This document shows positions 37,393 to 48,980 of a stretch of 64,000 nt of DNA, one piece after another. This DNA comes from Liolophura sinensis (Eukaryota; Mollusca; Polyplacophora; Chitonida; Chitonidae): positions 15,241,504-15,305,503 of the forward strand of contig NC_088298.1 of NCBI RefSeq assembly GCF_032854445.1, written 5' to 3'. Below the pieces are notes generated by a model that was not told where the DNA came from, did not search any database, and saw nothing but the letters and a program-made list of their open reading frames with translations. The position numbers and the translations under genes were made by a program. Each line of letters opens with the position of its first letter. The first letter of the stretch is position 1.

Positions 37393-38812
37393 GTTGTGAA
37401 TTATGGAAATACGCTCTATTTAGTACGAGACCTCCACGTGGGCGTAATTTTTTGGAAGCGTCGCGCTGTCCATCGCGCGACCAGATACTACACAAAGCAG
37501 CAGAGTACGAGGTAAATACCTGGATTTTAATGTTCCCAAGTAGTTGTTATATGAGGCATATAATAAATAGATTATCAGTACACTGTGTTACCTCTGTGTC
37601 CCTTCACAGCACAGGCTATGACACATCTTTATTATCTACATAGAACATCCAAGACAAAAGAATTTTCCCCAGTTATGTGAGAATAGTTTTAAATGAGTGA
37701 GTGTATATGTATATGGGGAAACCAAACGATGGGAATTCTATTATTTAGAACGAAGGTCCTACATACATTTCCAATCACAAGCTTTATTAAAAAAGATTTT
37801 ATTGAGGTGTGCACACTTTATTTGTATATTCATATACAGCATGGGGCAACCACGTTTGCAGAATACTTGGTTCTGTTAAATTGTATTAGGGTATTCCATA
37901 CCGTTTGGTGATCAAGTCTTCTCGCCACATCTTGAAATCATTTCATCTCATATTTTATACCGTAGAAACTGTGTCTTTTGGGATTCTCGCGAGATCTCAG
38001 GCAAATAGATAATAACTAGTGTCACAGGTACAACGATTAGTTTGGATCACGGTCATTGATTATAAGGCCTGTTTCCACGTTTACACGGCCTTTGGGAACA
38101 AAACGCTTCTAAATATTCCGCCAACATGTTGCCATCAGAACAACTGGAAATGGCTTGCCAATTTATTCCAGTGAATGGCTTTGAGAATTGAGCACAAGCT
38201 TTTGTATCAAAGCCACTGAGTGCACAGAAGATCATCATGTAAAGCCGATCATAGAAACCAGACTTGATTTAACCGATGTCTCCTTCCTGGAATTAGGGTT
38301 GGAAAGGGGAATAACGGCAGGCCTATGGTAGCCTGAAGATAAGTCAACGAGTGCGTGGGAGTGAAATAAACGCTTTGTATCAGCGAGAGTGCGTTTTCAC
38401 GTCACGTTTTATGTTATCTAGTTATCACACAAGCACGTCGTCCAAGCAAAGGATGAAAAGCTCGGTTTAATCAAGGTTGCATGTTGTAGTGAAAAAAATT
38501 TTTCCTTGACAAAAACCGACATTCGGAGCAAATACATCTCACTGTCCGACAAGCTTCTGGGTTCAAGTTTTTATTTTAACCGCCAAAATCCCACACTTCC
38601 GCAAAAGAAGATGGAGGGTTATTAATTTAGACTTAACCGTCATCCTACAGCTAGACCGTCTCTTCAGATTTGGTTGTCTGTGAAGTATCTCCTCCAAACA
38701 TTGATAAAAATTTTGCATGCAAGTTCATTTTGTTTTGCCATCAGATTAAGGTTGCCTCACGGATAGGGTGTATTTCATTAGGGTGGAAATTCTCTCACGT
38801 TTACTTCATCGT

Positions 38813-39140
38813 GCGTCGTACTCGAGAATATTTCACTCATATGACTACACTCAAAAATTAATCTGCTAATTTTAATTGAAATTCTCTTGTCTAAGTGATG
38901 CTAGAATGTATTCTGCTATAGCAACAAATTATTCTGTTCATTCAACATAAAGAATCTATTAGACTTTAAACAGAATATTATGTTGTAATAACAGAACGCA
39001 TTCTACCATTACTCAAGCAATATACATTCTGATAAACTGAAGAGATTTTTTTGGAGTGCACGACGTCTGCCAGCTTTATGGCGGGAAGAAAACAGTCAAA
39101 GCCCAGAGGAAGGCCACAGCCATCCGCAAGTTGCTATACT
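38813..39140 (-). mobile_element. SINE family A split by a MITE
   Basis: The left part (38813-38845: 'cgtcgtactcgagaatattt') and right part (39061-39140: 'cgacgtctgccagctttatg' to 'catccgcaagttgct') are adjoining pieces of one SINE, separated by the 215-bp MITE at 38846-39060. Confidence 0.88.
38846..39060. mobile_element. MITE of the TACACTC family, intact and nested
   Basis: Ends TACACTCAAAAATT and, inverted, TGCACTCCAAAAA. The body has paired 'aatgtattctg'/'cagaat' motifs in both orientations. It carries no coding capacity. Relatives lie at 23.85, 33.84 and 35.07 kb. Confidence 0.78.
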
Positions 39141-39656
39141 ACATGCACTGTAAAACGATCCAGTTAATTCCAAGCTATTATATTATGGTAACAGCCTCTT
39201 AATATAGATTGCACCCTTTCACCATGAAGAATCGATAATTGGAAGATCCGTTTCCAAAATAAACATTCATGTCCTGTGCGCTCTGTACTCAGTTCACTTA
39301 ATCGTTGAATAATACTCTGCAAATACTACGGTGCGACAGGAAAAGGGGGAATTGAAAGATTCTGGGTTTGTCGGAAATCGTGTGACGAGGTGGTTTATAT
39401 GGAAACGGTTCCAAAAACAACATCAGCCACCAGTTTGCTGTATGGCACTAATGGTATAGTGGGCGGATTTTCGCCCACGGAGGATATTTTTTTCGCGTAC
39501 ACCTTACACGCAATTCCAAACCATTATGTTTGTTCATTTTCTGGGTGGTTTATAAGAAAACTCATGAATAGAATTCTGCTATTACGGAATCCTTTGAGGC
39601 CGTATGTAAGTTCATGTGTGAAGTCCCAGATGTCTAGGCTGTCAAAAGAAACAATA

Positions 39657-39895
39657 TTTATTTTTTTACTTATTTATTTCACTAGTGTTTTACGCCGCAC
39701 TCAGGAATACTTCAGTGATACGACGGCGGCCCGCATTATGGTGGGAGAAAAGCGGGCAGAGCCCGGGGGAAACCCCCCGACCATCCGCAGATTGAGGACC
39801 GATCTTCCCAGGTACACGGCAGGAGAGGAAGCCAGCATGCGACAGCATTTGTGACAGGCTCCTGCGCGCTGCTACCGCTACACCAAATGGGCCCC
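39657..39895 (-). mobile_element. SINE family A, nearly full length, diverged head
   Basis: Tail, central block (cgacggcggcccgcattatg) and 'gaggaagccagcatgcgaca' are present, ending in a shortened tRNA-like head 'accaaatgggccccc'. Confidence 0.9.
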
Positions 39896-40164
39896 CGAAA
39901 CAATTGTTGAAATCCTCCCAAAAAGCCTTATATAGCGCTTAAGCCGCGAGTAAAGGCCACTGTTATAGCAAAAATGATGACGTGATCCCGTTATACTACA
40001 CCAATCGTCTTGCATATGTCCGAATGTTGAGTATAGCGACTGTTTCCGAAGTTTTTTTTTAACTTTAACGAGTATAACGCTTTTAAATTACGCCTTTTAA
40101 TCTTACTCTCTGATATTCTCCTAGATTATCCTAGGTTTCATCTTTGCCTCGGTCATGTCTCAGT

Positions 40165-40265
40165 AGTGTCGCTTCATTAAGCAGGCAGGTTGGGCCCAAA
40201 GCCGACATGATTATAGCGCTGCCTCACTGAAACGCCAGCCCCAAAACACCATGCTCTCAAAAATA
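40165..40265 (-). mobile_element. SINE family B fragment
   Basis: Contains 'ctgcctcactgaaacgccag', matching the internal part of family B; ends are lost. Confidence 0.5.
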
Positions 40266-40740
40266 ATCTATTAAAGGAAAAGACCTCTAAAAAAAGTAGG
40301 TATCACTAAATAGACCTCTCCAAACTACACATGAATATACATTCATTTAATTTTTTAGATTTTACGGTGGGCTTTATAGACCAAACGAAGACCATACGCC
40401 AGAGGTTGCGAAGTCTGACGTCACAGGAAATTTTTTCAGCTCTTATCCCGACACTCAATGTTTGAATAACTCTTTTTACCCATGAATGAAAGATTACAGA
40501 AATAATATTCCCAAAAGTTTCTTCTTTTTGGTGAACATCAAAAAACAAGTTCCTAGATACCGTCAGCATGGCCCATAAAGCCCATCATAGTTTTCAAATA
40601 TTTGTATGCCTATCCACACAGCCTTTTCAAAAAAAACTAAAAAAAAAAAAAAAATACATGAAAGTATTTTTAATCGTAGTTTTCAGTCTGTATGATGAAC
40701 CTTACTTCATATTTTAAGCTTTCTTTCTACTTTAAATTAA
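40265..40740. repeat. Dispersed repeat D3, copy 2
   Basis: Co-linear with copy 1 at 17.5 kb, with many substitutions and an added A-rich stretch near 40640. Neither copy has a conserved frame. Confidence 0.82.
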
Positions 40741-40999
40741 GCAGAAAATATGTCTTCTAGTTGATACTAGAATGTAATCTTTGCTACCTGTAGTACACGT
40801 ATTCCCGAGTTCCAAGAGACGATGTACCAAATTTACTAATTTCTGCTTACGTAGATGTAGACATTGTAGATATTAAACATAGTTATACTGACAACGTTTT
40901 GCTTTTCCTCTAAGCCAAAGGAGGAAACAAAAATGAAGGAAATGGGCTTCAGTAGGATCCTGGAAAATTGCATTTGTTATATACGTGTACTCATTTCTG

Positions 41000-42411
41000 C
41001 AGGAACGTGTTTCACCCAGAAAAGTAAAGGTTTATGATACTTACAATTGTTCTCATGTCCTCCTTTCAATATATTCTAATTCGATCGTAGTTATAAATCA
41101 ATCCATTGGAATATGTTAACTGGGATAAAATGACAATCATCACGCTGTCGTCAGTGTATAAGCTTAATTCTCGCATGTTCATCCCATATACACAGTTTTA
41201 TATTTTAATATAAGCGTCATGTCCGACATTCGTATACCATTCGTAGTAAAGGGCGTTCCAAGTCGACAATCGGAAGATCCATTTACAAAACAACGTTTAA
41301 CACTAGCTCCCAAAGACAACGGTATGTAAGAAATTATACAAATAGGGAATAAAGCCGCTAAAACACAAGAGAGAAGCGGTCATCAGTTCTCAATGATGCC
41401 GGGCAGCCAGTAGATATTCCAGGCATGAGTTCCATATCCCAAACTCGTAGTCCATGAATGAGTCCCAGGTCAAATAACAATTAAACAAGGCATCTTGAAA
41501 GGCGTTCTCAAAGATACGAAATTAGATTGCCGTTTTCTTGCCTGTGAGTAAAGCGAATGTTTTCCGGGCTGTAAATATCTTAAACTTTCGCTCAACAACA
41601 TAACCCGAACTAGAGAGACATTCCCAAGCAAGGTCACGAAGGCGGAAAACATTCTCAGACCAGAATGAGAACGTGGAAAACGTTCTCAGGCCAGCACACG
41701 AACGTGGAAAACGTTCTCAAACAAAATCATAAACATGGACAATGTTCTCAGACAACGCAATCAGCGTGGAAAACACTCTCTAAGGTCAAGGGAAATAAAC
41801 TAAGACGCTCTGAAAGTCACAAACAGAGATTACTGCATAAAGCAAAATTCAAAGAGGCGACCTTGCAAAAAAAAAAAGAAAGAAAAAAAAAGAATTATAT
41901 ATGTATACACACACAACAGTCATCATTAAAGCCAACACAGTTATTTGACTGCCAAGTTTCTATGTTTTAATAACTACGAGTATTATTCCTTATTCCATAG
42001 AATACAACCAGTCTGACATGAAATTATCGGAAACAACTTCAAATACCTCACATCAGTACAAAGTTTAGATCTAAATCAAGGCTAATAAATGCACCAAGCC
42101 CCAAGCTATGCGTACATAACGAGGCGTCTTTACTGGCCAGTATCAGTCACATGACTAATATGTATTTACACGCTTTATATATCTATATATATATATATAA
42201 TACATACACACATATACAATCACTCTACATCTCCGACATAATATAACACAAAATATTTTAATATATGTGCAGGGATCAAATTTTTAACCACAGATATAAT
42301 ACATAAATACATGTACGTGTACATTACACAACAGACACACACGCGCAGACAGCTGCTGATTCGGACAATTACCTCTAATTACCTCTATTTTAATCAAGAC
42401 ATGCACCCATT
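41000..42411. other. Intergenic, no gene seen
   Basis: Holds a short imperfect repeat 'gaacgtggaaaacgttctca' (41650-41780, four diverged copies) and an (AT)n tract near 42186. Confidence 0.5.
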
Positions 42412-42505
42412 GCTGCTTCACTGAAACGACACGTCCACGACACCAGTAATGACACTCCATACAATAATGGCTACAACAGGAAACCGGGCATACATAGCTC
42501 GGTAT
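42412..42505 (-). mobile_element. SINE family B fragment
   Basis: 'tgcttcactgaaacgacacg' and 'acaccagtaatgacactcca' match the internal region also seen at 34.99 and 49.39 kb. Confidence 0.5.
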
Positions 42506-43189
42506 TGCAATGTCTAAGCCGATAACTCATCTGATGTTTTATTTGGCCTTCCACACATGTCCCACAGAAAAGGACCGAGAAAAAGAATTCCCTAAGCGAT
42601 CGAAAATTGCGCCGATGACCAATTTGCTCATTATCCTGATATCCCGAGAGTTCTAGTGATTTTAGGAAAGTGTTCTAAAGTTTGTTTTTAAGGTAGGATG
42701 ATATCCTACTGGGGACAATGTTAGTATCAGAACCAAAAATAATATTAATGACATTTATTCGTCTCTTTAAACACATTCTTTGGTCGAACTTTTAGGTCAT
42801 TAGGTGTATTTAAATCTTAACGCCTGACGTGAACTCTTCTTGCACAATCTTCACATAACGTCGGGCTATAATACATAGTGTATGGTACATATTAAGGTAC
42901 AAAGTCAAAATGACAAACTCATTCAATAAACATCCCATTGGTTACTAAATACCTTTCTTAAACAAATCAGGAAATGTCACACTACACATAACATAAGCAC
43001 CATAAATATCACTACGTAACACTGAGAAAAAAAAGGTGGGGTGAAAAGTCATCAATTTGACAGAACAGTTCGGGTAAATATCGAGCAAGCATTTCTGAGT
43101 ACAATACAAGAAGATCCAGGATAGTACAGAAATACATTCCAACAAGAATATTTGACACAGCTTATTGGTTTGGTCACCACAGAGAAATA

Positions 43190-43330
43190 AAATGTTGGTA
43201 AGACGGAGGAAAGGGTGGTTTGGGGCGTGGGGTTGGAGTTGGTAAAGCCTGGACCAACGTTAGTATTTGGCAGGGGGGAGGGGAGGGAAGGGTGCAGGGT
43301 ATAGGATGAGGAGGGGTGGGTCAAGACGGG
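43190..43330 (+). other. G-rich, purine-skewed tract
   Basis: Runs such as 'ggggggaggggagggaaggg' satisfy a four-run G-quadruplex pattern on the plus strand. Nothing else in the window is this GC-rich. Confidence 0.7.
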
Positions 43331-43908
43331 TACTTAGAACTAGCGATTTGTGGTGTGGATGGAGTTTGGCGACTACTGGTAAGTGGAAGGGGACGAGAAG
43401 CGAGTTCACCGAGTGTCTTCTTAATTTACTTGGTATTAGCACTAACATCTAACCACAAAGCTAAAAGGTCCCAAAAAGATAAGAACACTGCAAAAGCAAA
43501 TCTTAGCGAATCTCCTGTGACAGTCTGAAGCTTCACTGTATGTGCATATACACGTATGTCTGCATCCGCTGTCTAAACAATTCTTACAAAAAAATAAAAA
43601 TAAGTTTTATCAAAATTTTGGCGGGATGGTGCAGCAGCTGCGAATTTGTTCCAGATTTTGCAATTGGAAAAATTTTGGCTTGAAAGGAATCCAGTGAAAA
43701 TGAAGACTGTAACAGTGCCTATATGCAACCACGCCCAGGGAAGAGAAGTGAGGTCATGGCATTGTGTTACTATGTTAACCTCTATGGGCTGAGCAATAAT
43801 TCTGAGCGAAAAATTGCAGTTCTCACAAAAAAAAAAAAAAAAAAAAAAAATTAGGCACATGTACAAAATAGCAATACAGATACATGTGTTATGAGAGGTT
43901 AGCGTTCT

Positions 43909-44022
43909 ACTGCAACCTGCGGATGGTTGTGGCTTTCTTCTCACCATAATGCTCGCCTCTGTCGTATAAGTGAAATATTCTTGCGTACAGTGAGGAACAC
44001 CAATCACACAAATAAATAATGG
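43909..44022 (+). mobile_element. SINE family A, 5'-truncated
   Basis: From 'ctgcaacctgcggatggttg' to the 'caaataaataa' tail; head missing. Confidence 0.88.
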
Positions 44023-44231
44023 TATCACCAGCTATCAGGTATGTGCCAACACTCTTCAGTTCTGAGACCAACTTCACATCAACGGCAGGTGAAGGCTTTG
44101 AGCTCTTGTACTACGTAATTACAGTGACATATACACTTCCTTTAAATTAGTTTAACAGCACTGTTGATTTGAGGGTGAGAAACAATGAAGTACCCTTTAA
44201 AACTGAATTTATAAGCCTTCACACTTCACAC

Positions 44232-44277
<46 letters not shown>
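44232..44277. repeat. (AAT)n microsatellite
   Basis: Fifteen uninterrupted AAT triplets. Confidence 0.97.
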
Positions 44278-44280
<3 letters not shown>

Positions 44281-45360
44281 CATCTCCACATTCCACACTG
44301 AGCTCCTATTTAAAATGAAATGCCTGCCTACACAATCTTTAAACTTTTTTCAAATTCAAAGCATTTAGAAGATTGAAAAACTTTAATATCCCATATTAAA
44401 ACAACATTTCGAGGGCCTTTTGTTTCAAATAACAAAAATCTAATCGTAATGTTCAGTTGTTTAATCTCCGGATATTACTGTATGGAATGATCCCAAAGAA
44501 TTTTTAATGAAAATATATTAAAAAAAATAATAATAATAATAATCTCTACTGCTCACTAAGAAAGGTCTAAATGAAACCAAACGGAAACTTTCGGCAAGGA
44601 GAAACTGTAGAAAACAAGCACAAAAGAATTAAAAAAATCACAATGTTCAATGTTCTGGTTGATTTCAGTATATCTAATTTTTACTACAGGTATAATCATT
44701 AAAAAATTCAATTTATTTCCCACAGATCAATGATTTACTGACCACGATGTGTACATAATTATTAACTATAATTAGCATTCAAATTAGACAAACCTTCATT
44801 ATTTCTATGTACACAAATATCAATTTAGAACTCAAGGAATTCAATCATTTCCATACATCATATAAACATGCAAATTAGCCTGAGCTTTTTGGCAATTAAT
44901 ACATTTTCTCACCAGCATGCAAATGTTATTCATATTTTGGAATATGACCAACAAAAACGTTCTTTTTTCAGAACACGACTGCACATGCAACTTAAGAAGG
45001 CTATACGAGAGATGTTTTGAAAAAAAAAATACATGCTCACTGATCAAATCAAATTTTCTGTATTTACTGAAAAACTACTCAATCTATTGTTTATTATTGA
45101 ATACCAGATTCCTGCTAACAGCAATATTTATACAGTTAAGATGATTCTAAACTCTGAAAAAGTTACAATGCAACCGCATTTCTAAATTTTAGAAACATCA
45201 TAACCAAGTTTGATTCTGATTCACAGAAAAGACTGTGAAAGGTAATTATTGGGGCTGTTCTAAAATAATGGCAAAAATTTGAATAGATTTGCACTAATTG
45301 ATTCTTTGCCAAAAATCTCTGGTATAGCTTCTTTAAATAATCTTCCTCATAACTAAATAA

Positions 45361-45500
45361 AATACACCCTCACTACATGGAAACGTCAATACAAAAATAC
45401 ATCCTCAATACATGGAAACGTTAATGCAAAAATACATCCTCAATACATGGAAACGTCAATGCAAAACTACATCCTCAACACATGGAAACGTCAATGCAAA
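45361..45500. repeat. 35-bp tandem repeat, four copies
   Basis: Unit 'aatacatcctcaatacatgg' + 'aaacgtcaatgcaaa'. Confidence 0.93.
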
Positions 45501-45609
45501 GATACCTAGACAAATGTCACACATATAAATCTGAATCTATCCACACTGAGTACTAACCTCCCAGTCTAAATCTGATCATATCAATAATAATGGTCTATTC
45601 CTTTTAGAG

Positions 45610-45840
45610 CGTAACGACCCAAAAGTCTCTCACCAATGCGGTCACTGTGAGTTCAAGTCCAGCTCATGCTGGCTTCCTCTCCGGCCGTAAGTGGGAAGGT
45701 CTGCCAGCAACCTGCGGATGGTCGTGGGCTTACCCCGGGCTTTGCCCAGTTTCCTCCCACCATAAGGCTGGCCGCTGTTGTGTAAGTGAAATATTCTTGA
45801 GTACGGCGTAAAACACCAATCAAATAAATAAATAAATAAT
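45610..45840 (+). mobile_element. SINE family A, 5'-truncated but flanked by target duplication
   Basis: Starts inside the head (cgtaacgacccaaaagtctc) and ends in (aaat)n. CTTTTAGAG is repeated at 45601-45609 and 45841-45849, so the truncated form is what was inserted. Confidence 0.95.
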
Positions 45841-48065
45841 CTTTTAGAGAGTTGCCTATATTCAGCGGTCGGTAAAATCAGTCATACTCGCTACAAAAAT
45901 TGCCTTTAGTCAGTGATACATAACAACACAAGCTCTACACATGGTTATGTTGGAAGTCCATATTCTTGCAAAGAAAATCAAATTAGAACAAACTGGAACA
46001 CTTTTTCTGATTTACAATGTTAAACTGTATAACATCCAGCTTTAAAACCATACTGTCGTGAGTTCATATAATATAACAGATAAAATTAAACTAATTTATT
46101 ATGGTTATATTATACAAAATGTGTAAACAATTTAAAAAATGACAGTGTCAGAAACTGGGTTTCCAGCAAAATGAATAGCAGTTTAGGTCACTTGTGTTGC
46201 CCTCTGTCAAAACATGTTGAACCCTGCCCAATATCCAACATGCCACTGGTTTTTGAATAATCATGACATCAGTTGAGGCAATTGGTTCTTGCCGTCGAAA
46301 ACGAGCTTATGGACTTTAACAGTATGAATTAGAAAGTGTTCTAACTTCATTTTCCTTGTCATAATATAGACTTACCAAACATATCAATGTACAGTGTTGT
46401 AACATGTCACTGACTAAAGGCAGTTTTGGCAGCGAGTATGACTGATTTTACAGACAGATAGGCGACTATCTGAAAATAGGCGACTCTCTAAAAAGGGACT
46501 ATAGTGTACCACACACTTTCCCTACATCATCCATGACTCTCGATTGTCGCTGGCTGAAAAGAGGGGTTCAAATACATACACTTGTCAGAGTCGAAGGAAA
46601 TGCCCACAAGGGGTATACGAGACTTAAACCCTGCACAGTAATTCAGCTGTGAAGACTGACCTCATCTTTCTCCGCCACGCTAAATTTCTACCCTGCGCAG
46701 TGAGACTGACGTCATTTTCCTTTGTGACGCAACATTTCATGGCGCATCACCCCACTAGACCGGCACTGTCTACAGTTGACATAGCAAGCATGACTTCTGT
46801 CAGCTCAGCTTTACATATATACGCCAGACTGGCTTTCCATTTTCCATTTTCCATATATATATATAAGAGTATATACGGCATTAAACCCTGGGTGTGAAAC
46901 TCTAATCCTTCACCTGTGGCTCAGGCTTAAAATTACACACCCAAGTTTTAAAGCCGTATATACCCTTCTCAACACCCAGATAATTTATAGTACCAACTGT
47001 TGCAACAGGTCCGCTATCCCAACAAAGACAAAAGCTCTACATAAATTATTGCTAAACGTCTTGCCCGTTATCCCAACCAACTTAAGTTAAAATGACTGTT
47101 CCCTTATTCATCATCAGATTCCATAACACCCACAAAACCCTGAGAAAAAAGCTAGACATGAACTGCTGTGAAGTGTCTCTAGTCAACAAAGTCATACTTT
47201 TCAGGGCTCAAGAGACCAAAAACAAGTTAGTTTTGAAATAAGTTTTTCTGTGTATGTCTAATTTTTCTCCCGCATAAAATCTGTGTCTAATTGAGGTTTA
47301 GATCAAAACAGCAAAAGACAGCAATATAAAGAGACTGTTACGAACCATCTAAAGAGTGAACAGGGCGTGCCGGAAAACTTTAATGCTAACATTTGTAAAT
47401 GATCAACAATATGAACAAATTTGGGGCCACGTTTATTTTTAATAGAGAAATATCAACTCCAAATTTAAAATTATATAAAAGTAAGAACAACATTCCTGAG
47501 GGTTAAATTTCAAAAACAAACAAGTGAAAACAAACTATACCTCCTTTATGGCGCTAACACTGACCAATGACATCCACTCTGCTTTCACACGTTATGTTTG
47601 AGGACAGGTGTTTTAGCATAGCACGCTAATAACAACAAGTTTTCTCAAAAGAAAGAAAAAAAAAAAGTTTTAATGCTGAATTATACTAGACATGCATGCA
47701 CCAAGAAAAATATAACTTCGTTAAACATTTTCTGTCACATGTACATGTATGTAATTATCAGTAGTGACAATTTGCGAAAAAAGTTCTTTTGCCCAAAGTG
47801 AAAAGCTGCAAAAACTGTGAAATTAAATTAAAAACTATATGATATGCAAAACTGTGCTAAAGTATGCATACATGTGTCTCACTTAAATTTGTTCAATTCT
47901 CCACTGATATTTCGTTGTGTGTAATATTACTGTAGCACATATCAAAGTCTGCATATGATTCATAAATAAATTGGACAAAAAGTTTAAATTCACACATATG
48001 GGGAAAACTTGTAAGCTAAGTAAGATCGTAAGATAAGCACGTAACATCTGAAACAGCTTTTTGTG

Positions 48066-48980
48066 TTAGTTAGTCTCTGATCCTTTAACAGTTCGCTCGA
48101 CCGCTTGTAACAAGACAGACATGCCGGACAGGTTTTGTCTCAGCAGCGACGTGTTTGTTTTGTCTTTCGGCCACTTGACTTCACATTCTTCACAAATTGA
48201 AGACCAGCCACCGCTGTCAACTCGCCACGAGGTGAAATGCTGACGGCACCTGCAGCACGGCACAGTAATCTGCCCAGACTTATGCTGCTCCATGTGCTCT
48301 TGCAACAGGTTGCAATTCTCAAAAGTGCTGTTGCAAATAGCACACTGATACGGTTTGACCAGAAATAAAACATCCGATTGATGAGTTTTGACGTGTTCTG
48401 CGTAGGATGGGCGATCGCTGAAAATTTCCCCACAGTTGTCACAGCGGAGCCCGGCTGGGGAACACAACAAAGAATGCTCTGCAAACTTATCTTTATTATC
48501 AAATACTTGCTTGCATCCCGAACAGCGTGCAATCCCTTTCCCTTTGTGCGTCTTCATGTGCCTCTCCAGACGCGAGCCTTCCTTGAAAACTTTTGCACAC
48601 ACCGTACACTGAAACAGTTTCCTCTTCGCTAAATTCAAATCGGTTGCGTCCGTGTGCTTCTCCAGCATGTGAGCTGAGAGCTGATGGTGGTTTGCAAACA
48701 TCATGTGACAAAGAACGCATGTTGGCGAAAGTGGGCGCTTCACTGGCGTTTTCCTCTGAAGCAAGGACTTGATCGTTGGAGACGAACTCGCCACATCCGA
48801 GAGCTTAGGTTGCTCCCCATTGACAACACCTGAAGCTGTCTCCCCAGACAAAGAGGTCACCGCTTGAGCACTAGAACCAGGCTCTTTCTCAACCTGGTTT
48901 ATAAATAGTGCAATAGGAACAGGAACCTTGAGTTCTTCCTTCTTGCTCTTCTTTGTTAAGTCAATAAAGCCATCAGAACT
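48066..48980 (-). CDS. Last coding exon: five C2H2-type zinc fingers and stop
   Basis: The acceptor is TTTTGTAG at 48981, phase 0, and the stop TAA is at 48066-48068. After an NLS-like TKKSKKEE come fingers with C,C,H,H/C at residues 904/907/920/925 (H-x4-H), 941/944/957/961, 969/972/985/989 (last ligand Cys: CCHC), 996/999/1012/1016 and 1029/1032/1045/1049. The spacing C-x2-C-x12-H is canonical in all five. A C-terminal segment (1058-1082) has CCRC, a His and CEEC and could be a degenerate or four-Cys finger. Linkers are not the TGEKP type, so these fingers are not a recent KRAB-like array. The whole finger region sits in one exon. Confidence 0.92.
   Translation of the reverse strand, partial: SSDGFIDLTKKSKKEELKVPVPIALFINQVEKEPGSSAQAVTSLSGETASGVVNGEQPKLSDVASSSPTIKSLLQRKTPVKRPLSPTCVLCHMMFANHHQLSAHMLEKHTDATDLNLAKRKLFQCTVCAKVFKEGSRLERHMKTHKGKGIARCSGCKQVFDNKDKFAEHSLLCSPAGLRCDNCGEIFSDRPSYAEHVKTHQSDVLFLVKPYQCAICNSTFENCNLLQEHMEQHKSGQITVPCCRCRQHFTSWRVDSGGWSSICEECEVKWPKDKTNTSLLRQNLSGMSVLLQAVERTVKGSETN

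Larger units (their letters stand above)
42900..48065 (-). other. Downstream region / possible 3' UTR of the IRF/zinc-finger gene
   Basis: AT-rich, with no coding exon seen on either strand. It holds two SINEs, the AAT microsatellite, a poly-A/T run (43826-43850), the 35-bp repeat and the G-rich tract. Several AATAAA hexamers occur on the minus strand (for example near 47434 and 46093), so the 3' end cannot be fixed from sequence. Confidence 0.4.

Noticed and set aside
37050-37643. 197-codon plus-strand frame
   Set aside because: Most of it is the reverse complement of a SINE, including its internal duplication; no domain.
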